Part shown: positions 1 through 6,061 of the stretch, one piece after another
How the letters are laid out: the number at the start of each line of letters is the position of its first letter
Numbering within the stretch: position 1 is the first letter of the stretch
From: JANNRW01 sp031401815
Lineage (GTDB): Bacteria > Desulfobacterota > Desulfuromonadia > Geobacterales > DSM-12255
Length of the DNA: 7,072 bases
Direction: 5' to 3'
NCBI GenBank assembly: GCA_031401815.1
Contig: JANNRW010000436.1
Span: 1 to 7,072 of the forward strand
Made by a program: the position numbers and the translations under genes
Notes under the pieces: model-generated
Databases searched by the model: none
Told to the model about the DNA's origin: nothing
The model's input: only the letters and a program-made list of their open reading frames with translations

Positions 1-1084
1 TTTGGAGGAATTCTTCGGTCTTGACGCCCATGCTCATGATCTGCATACCATTGATGCAGTCGCAACCCGGTGCGGCAGCTCTATGGCAGGCCGGATCAAT
101 AAGCACAAAGATGAAAAGAGTGCTCTCATCAGCAGGTTGGAAGGGGTGATGCGGGAGTTCAAACGTCCCTCTGACGAGGAGCTGCTGCGCCGCTTTCCCG
201 ACTGGCTCTCCGACACCCACAAGCTTGCCGACAGCGTTACCTACCGCTCCGAATATGTGGAGTTGTATGAACGGATCAGCGGCCAGGAGCTTAGCGAATA
301 CAAAAACCGGTTCAAGAAGTATCTGAACGAGGACATGATCATCCGCATTTCCGACTTCCAGAACATGCTTTCCGCCCAGGAAGAGGCCATCATCGAAAAC
401 ATCGAGGCGCTCAACAAGTCATTAAAAGGGATCGATTTCCGCAACAATCCGAAGACCTACATACAGTTGAAGGAGAACCGGGTGCGGACACCGAATATCC
501 GTGATTTTCAGGCTAAACTCAGGGAGTGGAAGCCGAATATCGCCGAATACGAGCGGACCAGAGACGATGCCATTCTGGAACAGAGTTTTCTGAAGATTCA
601 GGCGCTGATCGAGGAGCTCTCCACCAGGGAAGCCTGGCGGCGGGAAGTAACCGACGTGCGCAACTGGCTGGAGTTTACCGCCAAGGAGTACTACCGGGAT
701 GATAACCGGATCTTCCGCACCTACGACAATACCGGCAAGCTCTCAGGGGGCGAGAAGGCCCAGCTCACCTACACCATTCTCGGTTCGGCCATTGCCTACC
801 AGTTCGGCATCAATCGGGACGGACTGGACTCCAGATCGTTCCGCTTCATCTGCGTTGATGAGTCGTTCAGCAATCAGGACGACGAAAAATCGACCTATCT
901 CATGGATCTGTGCAAACAGCTGCACCTGCAGCTGCTGGTTGTCACCCCCAACGACAAGACCCATATTGTCGAACCATACATCGCACGTGTCCATTTCGTG
1001 CAGCGCAAAAACAACCGTAATTCGCTGATCTATGACATGCCCATCGCCCAATACCGGGAGGAGCGGCAGAAGTGGGTGGGGTGA
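1..1084 (+). CDS. jetC: JetC, SMC-like ATPase of a Wadjet system (C-terminal part, 5' end outside window)
   Basis: This is the C-terminal 360 residues of a MukB/SMC-type ATPase. The reading frame is open at the left edge, so the apparent TTG start is an artefact and the Walker A half lies upstream. Visible residues 1-230 are charged and mostly helical, as in the returning arm of an SMC coiled coil. The ABC signature LSGGEKAQ sits at about 247-254 and the Walker B aspartate and glutamate at about 286-287 (FICVDES), followed by the D-loop-like SNQDD. The downstream LQLLVVTP...IVEPY pattern is typical of JetC. In studied Wadjet systems JetC works with JetA and JetB as a DNA-loop-extruding complex that senses small circular DNA and hands it to JetD for cleavage. 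The complete jetD at 1891 supports this identity. The 3' end looks intact, with no truncation. Alternative: another SbcC/MukB-like ATPase, unlikely given jetD. Confidence 0.9.
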   Translation, partial: LEEFFGLDAHAHDLHTIDAVATRCGSSMAGRINKHKDEKSALISRLEGVMREFKRPSDEELLRRFPDWLSDTHKLADSVTYRSEYVELYERISGQELSEYKNRFKKYLNEDMIIRISDFQNMLSAQEEAIIENIEALNKSLKGIDFRNNPKTYIQLKENRVRTPNIRDFQAKLREWKPNIAEYERTRDDAILEQSFLKIQALIEELSTREAWRREVTDVRNWLEFTAKEYYRDDNRIFRTYDNTGKLSGGEKAQLTYTILGSAIAYQFGINRDGLDSRSFRFICVDESFSNQDDEKSTYLMDLCKQLHLQLLVVTPNDKTHIVEPYIARVHFVQRKNNRNSLIYDMPIAQYREERQKWVG

Positions 1085-1345
1085 GAGGGGGTATTGTGTC
1101 GAAAAGGCTCTCCGACAGGCAGTTGTCGGTTTGCTGGTGGCGGAGGAACTTGTAAAGGCCGTCATACGCGCCCACGAAACATGCAAGAGGGACACTATAC
1201 GTCGGTGGTGCCGACCAGGCATGGTACTATTGGCAACAAGCCGGAGAGGGAAAAAGGTTCCGCTACGTTTCAGCAAGTATGGCGATCCCAACGTGGAGCG
1301 AGCCTGGGCGACCCATTCCTGCCGCCGCAGAAGCGGGCTGAAGGG
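1085..1345. other. Unassigned stop-poor, hairpin-forming stretch between jetC and the next ORF
   Basis: The 314 bases from the jetC stop to the next start contain no protein that I recognise. Two of the three forward frames stay open across about 250 bases and the third has a single TAA near 1152, which is few stops for a non-coding gap. None of these frames has a convincing ribosome binding site or family pattern. Short inverted repeats are visible: CCGACA/TGTCGG (1112-1117 and 1124-1129), GTCGG/CCGAC (1201-1205 and 1211-1215) and CCGC/GCGG around an AGAA loop (1325-1336). From about 1350 the sequence turns AT-rich. It could be a remnant of a structured mobile RNA such as the 5' part of a group II intron, or a decayed gene. 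Neither is shown: no domain V hairpin or maturase is present. Confidence 0.3.
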
Positions 1346-1388
1346 GTAAGCTTAATATTTTGCATCTGATACACAAGTTTTCCAACAC

Positions 1389-1395
1389 AGAGGTG
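1389..1395 (+). promoter_or_regulatory. Ribosome binding site setting the start of the 139-residue ORF
   Basis: AGAGGTG lies three bases before the ATG at 1399, a strong though close Shine-Dalgarno match. The upstream in-frame ATG at 1360 has no comparable site, so 1399 is preferred. Confidence 0.6.
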
Positions 1396-1398
1396 AAT

Positions 1399-1818
1399 AT
1401 GGGGATGGGACTACGCGTTTTTTATGTGGACAACAACGATGCTTTTATCAAGGTCTCATATGCCCGCTGGGATCGCCTGTACAGCAAGCATCCAACTGAG
1501 TGCTTTCCGGAATATGCCGGGAAGAGAATCCGGTTCATTTTTGTCATACTAGATCTGGAGGAGAGAAAACCGGTTTACATCAGCCGTATCGACTGCGGTT
1601 ATATCACCTTTGATGCTGAGGGAAAAATGGACCAGGAGGATTGGGAGAGACATCTGCATCTGGCGGTAGAAACCGCTGACCTGTTTAGACCGGAAGAAAA
1701 CGAAGGTAATGTTATCAATGCGCGGACGGAGTTTCTCCGGAAAGGTTACTACCATAAATACCGCTGGGATTTCCCAGACGGCATGCTTGAGCGTCTGATT
1801 AAAACCATTTTCGGCTGA
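1399..1818 (+). CDS. Uncharacterised 139-residue protein between jetC and jetD
   Basis: I cannot assign a function. The start at 1399 is chosen for its AGAGGTG site; an in-frame ATG at 1360 would add 13 residues. The protein has no signal peptide or transmembrane segment and should be cytoplasmic. It opens with a beta-like stretch (GLRVFYVDNNDAFIKV), then a W-D-R-L and a FPEYAGKRIRF segment. A second hydrophobic strand region follows (FIFVILDLEERKPVYI, about 43-60), then an acidic middle (FDAEGKMDQEDWE) and a C-terminal INAR...WDFPDG...LIKTIFG segment. The pattern resembles a small uncharacterised family that I believe occurs in other bacteria, but I cannot name it. It is on the jetC/jetD strand, 72 bases before jetD, and could be co-transcribed. 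It may be a Wadjet accessory factor or an unrelated passenger; the sequence does not decide. Confidence 0.72.
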   Translation: MGMGLRVFYVDNNDAFIKVSYARWDRLYSKHPTECFPEYAGKRIRFIFVILDLEERKPVYISRIDCGYITFDAEGKMDQEDWERHLHLAVETADLFRPEENEGNVINARTEFLRKGYYHKYRWDFPDGMLERLIKTIFG

Positions 1819-1890
1819 CTTATGGTGAACATGATGCGTATCCGTATGATCCATTTTCCCTGAACCTTAGTTAATCAAGGATGACCTTTC

Positions 1891-3027
1891 ATGATAACCA
1901 CCGCTGAAATCCGCAAAAGGGCTGACAGCCTCTACCCCGCCTATCTCCGCGCCATAGTCTCCGGTGAAGCCTTCTTCCCCAGAGTTATCCGTTCCGACAA
2001 GTCGCTCTCATCCGGCTTTAGCGAGATGCGCAGCGAACTGGCAGCGATCATCGCCCTGTCGAAGGACGTGGCCGGTTTTGGTTATTCCATCACCTATGAA
2101 ACAGTCAGAACAAGAAAACATGGGGAGCAGAGCCTTCCGGTGGAGATCAGCTTTGAGACCGAGGGGGACTATCTCAGGTTTCTGAAAAAGGAAAGGGAGG
2201 CCGGGCGGTTCAAGGAAAATGTCTGCGAAATACTCTCGAATATTCCTTTGCTAAAAGAATGGCTTATGAATAACCCACTGAAAGTACTCGAAAACGGAGA
2301 TAGATGGAGCGGAATCCTTGCTGTCTGTAGATATTTCCTTGCCAAGCCAAAGCCGCACCTCTATCTGCGGCAACTGCCGGTTCCGGTGCATACAAAGTTC
2401 ATTGAGCAAAACAAGGCGGTTATACGCTCACTTCTGGAGTTTCTGATCCCTGAATCAGTAAATAGTGAGGAATCACTCTTTGAAAAGCGATTCAACCTTA
2501 AATTCAGCGAGCCGTTGATCCGTGTGCGGATGCTGGACCGGACTATTGCCGCCAGAATGTTTTCAGGTTTGACCGATCTTTGCATCAGGGAAAGTGAGTT
2601 CAGGTATATCGCCATCTGCTGCCAAAAGGTTTATATAGTTGAGAACTTAATGAATTTTCTGGCCATGCCCGAACTGCAAGACTCCATATGTATTTGGGGA
2701 GGGGGCTTTAAAGTCAACCTGTTGAAGGGAAGCGCCTGGTTAAACGCTAAAGAGCTCATCTACTGGGGTGACATTGATACCCATGGATTACAGATTCTTT
2801 CCCAGTTAAGAGGATATTTCCCCCATGTCAGGTCGCTGATGATGGATTTTACCACCCTGAAGCTTTATAAAGCCGACATCGTGCCGGGTGAAAAGATCAA
2901 CCAGGATGCCCCGGTAAATCTCACGGCAGAGGAGACTGAACTTTTCCGGCATGTCAGGGCTAACAACATCAGACTGGAACAGGAAAAAATCACCCATGAA
3001 CATGTATTGCAGATATTGTCCGGCTGA
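1891..3027 (+). CDS. jetD: JetD, Toprim-like nuclease subunit of the Wadjet system
   Basis: A complete 378-residue protein of the usual JetD length. The N-terminal part (about 4-190) matches the DUF3322 style, with HLYLRQLPVPVHTKFIEQ at 156-173. The C-terminal part (about 205-375) is the DUF2220/Toprim-like nuclease. It carries IVEN with E251, the hallmark IYWGDIDTHG at 290-299 (D294, D296, H298), LTAEE at 344-348 and RLEQE at 361-365. These acidic residues are where Toprim enzymes bind catalytic metal, so the enzyme should be active. JetD cleaves the circular DNA captured by the JetABC SMC complex, which limits plasmid uptake and stability. The start is supported by AAGGATG at 1877-1883. It lies 806 bases after jetC, whereas jetC and jetD are normally adjacent or overlapping. 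No terminator serving the + strand is obvious after its stop. Confidence 0.93.
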   Translation: MITTAEIRKRADSLYPAYLRAIVSGEAFFPRVIRSDKSLSSGFSEMRSELAAIIALSKDVAGFGYSITYETVRTRKHGEQSLPVEISFETEGDYLRFLKKEREAGRFKENVCEILSNIPLLKEWLMNNPLKVLENGDRWSGILAVCRYFLAKPKPHLYLRQLPVPVHTKFIEQNKAVIRSLLEFLIPESVNSEESLFEKRFNLKFSEPLIRVRMLDRTIAARMFSGLTDLCIRESEFRYIAICCQKVYIVENLMNFLAMPELQDSICIWGGGFKVNLLKGSAWLNAKELIYWGDIDTHGLQILSQLRGYFPHVRSLMMDFTTLKLYKADIVPGEKINQDAPVNLTAEETELFRHVRANNIRLEQEKITHEHVLQILSG

Positions 3028-3076
3028 GATCACGGATCAGATGATAATGATTGGGGATTGAATTGGCCTGCACCAA

Positions 3077-3104
3077 TAAAAAAAGCCCCTCTTTTGTAGG
3101 GGCT
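3077..3104 (-). terminator. Intrinsic terminator of tRNA-Leu
   Basis: On the - strand, AGCCCCT and AGGGGCT form a perfect 7-bp stem (3098-3104 with 3084-3090) around a 7-base loop, followed by a run of seven U from the A tract at 3078-3084. It sits about 40 bases past the tRNA 3' end and faces jetD, so the two genes converge here. Confidence 0.8.
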
Positions 3105-3141
3105 AATGCTGCATTTGGTTCTATTTCCTGTCTGTCTTTTC

Positions 3142-3227
3142 TGGTACCGGAGGCCGGACTCGAACCGGCATGCCCTTGCAGGCGGCAGATTTTGAGTCTG
3201 CTGTGTCTACCATTTCACCACTCCGGC
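3142..3227 (-). tRNA. tRNA-Leu (anticodon CAA)
   Basis: An 86-base class II tRNA reading UUG. The anticodon stem GCAGA/TCTGC holds the loop CTCAAAA, with anticodon CAA at 3192-3194. The D-arm, a long variable arm (GCCU/GGGC stem with a GCAA loop) and the T-arm GCCGG-TTCGAGT-CCGGC are all present. CCA is encoded at 3142-3144 and the discriminator base is A, as in leucine tRNAs. The acceptor stem is GCCGGAG with CUCCGGU, giving an unusual G1-U72 wobble where G-C is typical. The 3' end faces the Wadjet locus. Confidence 0.95.
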
Positions 3228-3239
3228 AGAAGGTGTCGG

Positions 3240-3269
3240 ATTATAACCAGGCATTGCAATAATCGTCAA
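3240..3269 (-). promoter_or_regulatory. Promoter of tRNA-Leu
   Basis: Read on the - strand, TTGACG (-35, 3264-3269) and a perfect TATAAT (-10, 3240-3245) are 18 bases apart. The -10 box lies 12 bases before the mature 5' end of tRNA-Leu, so the leader would be only a few bases long. Confidence 0.75.
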
Positions 3270-3494
3270 GCCGGAAAATCCTTCCGAAGCGGAATAATTC
3301 ACTCTTGTATAGTAGCCTATAAATAGCACTTGGAACTGGGATGAATAGGATAAACACTGATAAATCAAGAACATAAAGAAGAAAAACCCTTAACCAATGG
3401 GAGAAACCCGGTCTTTATCGTTTTTCAGGCTTTATCGGCAGTTACCGACTTTTATCTGTGGCTAACTACCGTTTTTGAGATTAGTGAATAATCG
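3270..3494. other. AT-rich spacer between divergent tRNA promoters
   Basis: The two tRNA genes are 308 bases apart. Apart from their promoters I see no gene here. There is a small palindromic patch (CGGAA/TTCCG/CGGAA, 3272-3293) and a weak recurrence of CTTTATCG (3413-3420 and 3430-3437, 17 bases apart) with a further TTTTATCT at 3450. These could be protein sites near the tRNA-Ala promoter or simple AT-rich chance. Confidence 0.4.
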
Positions 3495-3523
3495 TTGACA
3501 CTCTGCTGTTGCTCTGTTATAAA
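3495..3523 (+). promoter_or_regulatory. Promoter of tRNA-Ala
   Basis: A perfect -35 TTGACA (3495-3500) and -10 TATAAA (3518-3523) have the optimal 17-base spacing. The -10 box ends 12 bases before the tRNA, the same geometry as the divergent tRNA-Leu promoter. Confidence 0.85.
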
Positions 3524-3535
3524 AAACTTCCGTTT

Positions 3536-3611
<76 letters not shown>

Positions 3612-3621
3612 TAAAAAAATC

Positions 3622-3656
3622 AAGGGGTTCCGCAAATAGCGGAGCCCCTTTTTTTT
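3622..3656 (+). terminator. Intrinsic terminator of tRNA-Ala
   Basis: AAGGGGTTCCGC (3622-3633) pairs with GCGGAGCCCCTT (3639-3650), with one T-G wobble, around a 5-base AAATA loop. An uninterrupted T run follows to 3656. It begins about 10 bases after the tRNA CCA end. Confidence 0.9.
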
Positions 3657-3698
3657 ATCCTCTTTTATCCATCTCTGTTTCAACCCCTGACAGTTATC

Positions 3699-3746
3699 TG
3701 TTTAATAATCCTATCTATACAAGATAAAAGGGAGTATGTTTAATAA
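3699..3746. repeat. Perfect 10-bp direct repeat upstream of the DUF3553 gene
   Basis: TGTTTAATAA occurs at 3699-3708 and 3737-3746, 38 bases apart start to start, inside the 129-base spacer between the tRNA-Ala terminator and the next gene. Two 8-bp inverted repeats are interleaved with it: CTTTTATC/GATAAAAG (3662-3669, 3723-3730) and CTCTGTTT/AAACAGAG (3673-3680, 3753-3760). The region must hold the promoter of the downstream gene, but I find no clear -35/-10 pair. The repeats may be operator sites or AT-rich chance. Confidence 0.35.
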
Positions 3747-3785
3747 GATGTAAAACAGAGCTAACAGCTTGATAAGGGGATCATA

Positions 3786-4052
3786 ATGATAGTAAAACGA
3801 GGTAGTCTGGTAAGCCATCCCGGAATAAATGCCTGGGGTACTGGTAAAGTTATAGCAGTTGCAGACTTTAAGGCGACAATCCTGTTCAGTGATGGTGTGA
3901 CAAGAAAAATTGCATCTTCCCATTACGCTATCCTGACCCCAGCTGATCCAGCTTCTTTTGTCGCAATGGTCGTGCCCGATCCGGTTGTCAAGACCCCTAG
4001 AGCCGCTTCCGTGAAGAGGAAGCTCAAGTCAGTGGCTGTTGTCACTGCCTGA
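3786..4052 (+). CDS. Small DUF3553-type protein
   Basis: An 88-residue protein of the DUF3553 style. The first 50 residues carry the hallmark sequence order: a short strand, H11-P12, the turn W17-G18-T-G20-K21-V22, hydrophobic strands, F34-S-D-G37 and K41. This is a small beta-barrel related in pattern to Tudor/SH3-like domains found at the end of some UvrD/PcrA helicases and in CarD-like proteins, so a nucleic-acid or RNA-polymerase contact is possible but not shown. Residues 51-68 are Ala/Pro/Val-rich, and the tail (69-81) is basic (KTPRAASVKRKLK) and probably disordered. The start has a good site, AAGGGGA at 3774-3780. The gene follows the tRNA-Ala terminator and precedes the pyr promoter, so it is probably its own unit. 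Molecular role unknown. Confidence 0.82.
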   Translation: MIVKRGSLVSHPGINAWGTGKVIAVADFKATILFSDGVTRKIASSHYAILTPADPASFVAMVVPDPVVKTPRAASVKRKLKSVAVVTA

Positions 4053-4053
4053 T

Positions 4054-4147
4054 AAGGGAGTTGCGTTTATTACCGGGCAATGCAGCATAATTTGATCACA
4101 CTCGCTCTTCGATTGATTTTCCACCTTCTGTTTGATATAACTCCCTT
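4054..4147. repeat. Perfect 9-bp inverted repeat spanning the pyrK promoter region
   Basis: AAGGGAGTT (4054-4062) is exactly complementary to AACTCCCTT (4139-4147), with 76 bases between them. The right arm overlaps the end of the pyrK -10 box and the probable transcription start. The left arm begins two bases after the stop of the DUF3553 gene. It could be a paired operator or could pair in read-through transcripts from the upstream gene. Function unproven. Confidence 0.35.
4113..4141 (+). promoter_or_regulatory. Promoter of pyrK-pyrD
   Basis: TTGATT (-35, 4113-4118) and TATAAC (-10, 4136-4141) are separated by exactly 17 bases, each close to the sigma-70 consensus. Transcription would begin near 4148, giving a leader of about 80 bases before pyrK. 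I see no attenuator-like terminator in that leader. Confidence 0.6.
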
Positions 4148-4211
4148 GCTATTTGAGAAGCGGCACTAAGGAGACTGTAAGATCCTGGCAGCTGTTTATT
4201 ACTGAAAAAGC

Positions 4212-4219
4212 AGAGGGAG
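4212..4219 (+). promoter_or_regulatory. Ribosome binding site setting the pyrK start
   Basis: AGAGGGAG lies 8 bases before the ATG at 4228. The frame could be extended to a TTG at 4153, but the extra 25 residues do not look like the family, whose members start near this ATG. Confidence 0.65.
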
Positions 4220-4227
4220 CATCAGCC

Positions 4228-5046
4228 ATGCAGTTCAAATCCCAGGTTTTATCAAATATCGAGGTTTCGCCAGGCTATTTCAGGATGCGCATGACGGCTC
4301 CTACTTCGGTGCTGGAAGCAACTCCTGGCCAGTTTGTTATGGTCAGGGTCAGTTGCGCCATCGATCCTCTCCTTAGACGACCGTTCGGAATTTATGATAT
4401 GGGCAGGTTTTTCACCCCATATACTGATTGTGGACATCAGACTTTTCTGGAGATACTTTACAAGGTTGTTGGTCAGGGTACAGGAATGCTGGCAGATCTG
4501 CACCAGGGTGACCATCTCGATATCATTGCCCCTCTGGGAAAAGGATTTGATCTGGGGGTTGAGGAGGAAGAGAAGATTCTGATAGGCGGCGGGGTGGGGC
4601 TTGCACCCCTTTATCTTCTGGCCAGAGAGCTGGTGAAGTCGCAGAAAGTCAGGCTATTTGCCGGAGGACGGACGAAGGAAGATCTACTCTGTATTACCGA
4701 GTTCGAGCGACTGGGGGTGGAGACTTACGTAGCCACAGATGACGGAACACTTGGTGACAGAGGTCTGGTGACTCAGGTCATGATGAAGCATCTTGCTGCT
4801 CACAGCAGTCCAAAACGTCTTTATGCCTGTGGTCCTTTGCCGATGCTCAGGGCAGTTGCCGGGATTGCCGAGGAGATGCAGGTGCCTTGTCAGGTCTCAC
4901 TGGAAGCTTTCATGGCTTGTGGCATGGGGGCTTGTCTTGGATGCGTGGTCAAAGGGGTGAATCATTCCGCAGAAACTCCGGATTACCGGTGTGTCTGCAA
5001 GGATGGGCCGGTATTTGACTCGACAGATCTCTCATGGAGTAACTGA
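4228..5046 (+). CDS. pyrK: PyrK, electron-transfer subunit of dihydroorotate dehydrogenase B
   Basis: A 272-residue iron-sulfur flavoprotein that passes electrons from the PyrD FMN to NAD+ in pyrimidine synthesis. An N-terminal ferredoxin-reductase-like beta-barrel (about 1-100) contains the FAD-contacting RRPFGIYD at 50-57. The NAD-binding half starts at ILIGGGVGLAP (117-127) and includes YACGP at 199-203. The C-terminal [2Fe-2S] site has Cys231, Cys236, Cys239 and Cys255 (CX4CX2CX15C), the PyrK arrangement, with an extra Cys257. All expected ligands are present and the length is about normal. The start is the ATG at 4228 with AGAGGGAG upstream. pyrD follows after one base, so the subunits are translationally linked and assemble as the PyrK2PyrD2 heterotetramer known for class 1B enzymes. 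A promoter at 4113-4141 probably drives both genes. Confidence 0.95.
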   Translation: MQFKSQVLSNIEVSPGYFRMRMTAPTSVLEATPGQFVMVRVSCAIDPLLRRPFGIYDMGRFFTPYTDCGHQTFLEILYKVVGQGTGMLADLHQGDHLDIIAPLGKGFDLGVEEEEKILIGGGVGLAPLYLLARELVKSQKVRLFAGGRTKEDLLCITEFERLGVETYVATDDGTLGDRGLVTQVMMKHLAAHSSPKRLYACGPLPMLRAVAGIAEEMQVPCQVSLEAFMACGMGACLGCVVKGVNHSAETPDYRCVCKDGPVFDSTDLSWSN

Positions 5047-5047
5047 T

Positions 5048-5977
5048 ATGGAGCAGAAGATTTCCAGACCAAATCTCGCAGTTGAAATTGCCGGAATCAG
5101 GCTCAGAAATCCGGTCATGACAGCATCCGGCACCTTTGGCTATGGCCGTGAATTTGCCGACTACATGGATCTTGAATCAATTGGAGCCATGATTACTAAG
5201 GGTTTGTCCCTGAAACCCAAGGCTGGTAATCCTACTCCCCGCATTGTGGAGACTCCGGGAGGGATGCTTAACGCCATCGGCCTCCAAAATGTCGGCATAG
5301 AGGCATTCATCTCATCCAAACTCCCTTTTCTGAGAACGATCAATACCCCTGTAATAGTCAACCTGTACGGTAACACTCTTGAAGAGTATGGTGAACTTGC
5401 CGCCAGAATTGATGGAATAGCTGAAATTGCCGGGATAGAGGTGAATATATCATGCCCGAACGTAAAGCAGGGGGGGATAGTTTTTGGCACTGATCCGGTT
5501 GCGGCTGCACAGGTTGTTGCTCTTGTCCGCAAGGCGACATCAAAACCTCTGATTGTAAAACTCTCCCCCAATGTAACCGATATCTGCGTCATGGCCAGAG
5601 CATGTGTTGATGCCGGTGCCGAGGCTTTGTCACTTATCAACACCCTTACAGGGATGGCGATTGATCTTTCAAGCCGTCGTCCTGTACTGGCAAATGTAAC
5701 AGGAGGTCTTTCCGGCCCTGCGATCAAGCCGGTTGCTCTCAGAATGGTCTGGCAGGTGGCAAAGGCGGTAAAGGTTCCCTTGATCGGTATCGGCGGCGTG
5801 ATGAATGCCAAAGATGCGCTTGAGTTCATGCTTGCCGGGGCAACTGCGATTCAGGTTGGAACAGCTAATTTCCTTACTCCGTCGGCATCCCAGGATATTG
5901 CGCGTGGAATGGAGAGATGGCTGTATGATAATGGGGTAAAAGATGTCCGTGAGATTATCGGAGCACTAAGATCCTGA
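5048..5977 (+). CDS. pyrD: PyrD, dihydroorotate dehydrogenase catalytic subunit (class 1B)
   Basis: A 309-residue cytosolic FMN enzyme that oxidises dihydroorotate to orotate, the fourth step of UMP synthesis. The TIM-barrel motifs appear in order: NPVMTASGTFGYG (21-33), KGLSLKPKAGNP (51-62), NAIGLQNVG (75-83), and NISCPNVKQGG (133-143) with catalytic base Cys136. Cysteine at this site is the class 1 mark; class 2 has serine. Then come KLSPN (171-175), SLINTLTG (195-202), GGLSGPAIKP (219-228) and the FMN-phosphate-binding IGIGGV and QVGTA segments (246-273). The class 1B assignment follows from the adjoining pyrK. The start is the ATG at 5048, one base after the pyrK stop, with GGAG at 5036-5039. 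An in-frame upstream ATG at 4991 lies inside pyrK and lacks family sequence. Transcription ends at the terminator at 6000-6034. Confidence 0.97.
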   Translation: MEQKISRPNLAVEIAGIRLRNPVMTASGTFGYGREFADYMDLESIGAMITKGLSLKPKAGNPTPRIVETPGGMLNAIGLQNVGIEAFISSKLPFLRTINTPVIVNLYGNTLEEYGELAARIDGIAEIAGIEVNISCPNVKQGGIVFGTDPVAAAQVVALVRKATSKPLIVKLSPNVTDICVMARACVDAGAEALSLINTLTGMAIDLSSRRPVLANVTGGLSGPAIKPVALRMVWQVAKAVKVPLIGIGGVMNAKDALEFMLAGATAIQVGTANFLTPSASQDIARGMERWLYDNGVKDVREIIGALRS

Positions 5978-5999
5978 CATTTTGCAGCAGTCAGACAAG

Positions 6000-6034
6000 G
6001 CCGCCTTTCCATGTAAAAGGGCGGCTCTTTTTTT
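6000..6034 (+). terminator. Intrinsic terminator after pyrD
   Basis: GCCGCCTTT (6000-6008) pairs with AAGGGCGGC (6017-6025), with one T-G wobble, around an 8-base loop. A T-rich run reaches 6034. It closes the pyrK-pyrD unit 22 bases after the pyrD stop and separates it from the channel gene, whose own promoter I could not identify. Confidence 0.88.
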
Positions 6035-6061
6035 ATAAGCAAACAAGTTGCACAGGGGAAT

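Noticed and set aside
743..1291. 182-residue reverse-strand ORF
   Set aside because: Half of it is antisense to the conserved JetC ATPase region, with no family features. Treated as a shadow.
1085..1345. Group II intron fragment as a firm call
   Set aside because: No domain V hairpin, no maturase and no defined intron ends are visible. It is kept only as one possibility.
1032..1349. 105-residue forward ORF overlapping the jetC end
   Set aside because: It starts inside jetC in another frame, has no ribosome binding site and no recognisable pattern. A second frame (1094-1369) is equally open, so openness is not evidence of coding.
3051..3326. 91-residue forward ORF across the tRNA-Leu gene
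   Set aside because: It is antisense to a convincing tRNA and its terminator.
4153..4227. TTG start giving pyrK 25 extra residues
   Set aside because: The extension does not resemble PyrK. The ATG at 4228 has a good ribosome binding site.
4991..5047. Upstream ATG for pyrD inside pyrK
   Set aside because: It would overlap the conserved PyrK C-terminus. The ATG at 5048 has GGAG at the right distance and begins family-like sequence.
5161..5829. 222-residue reverse ORF
   Set aside because: It is fully antisense to conserved pyrD. A codon-composition shadow.
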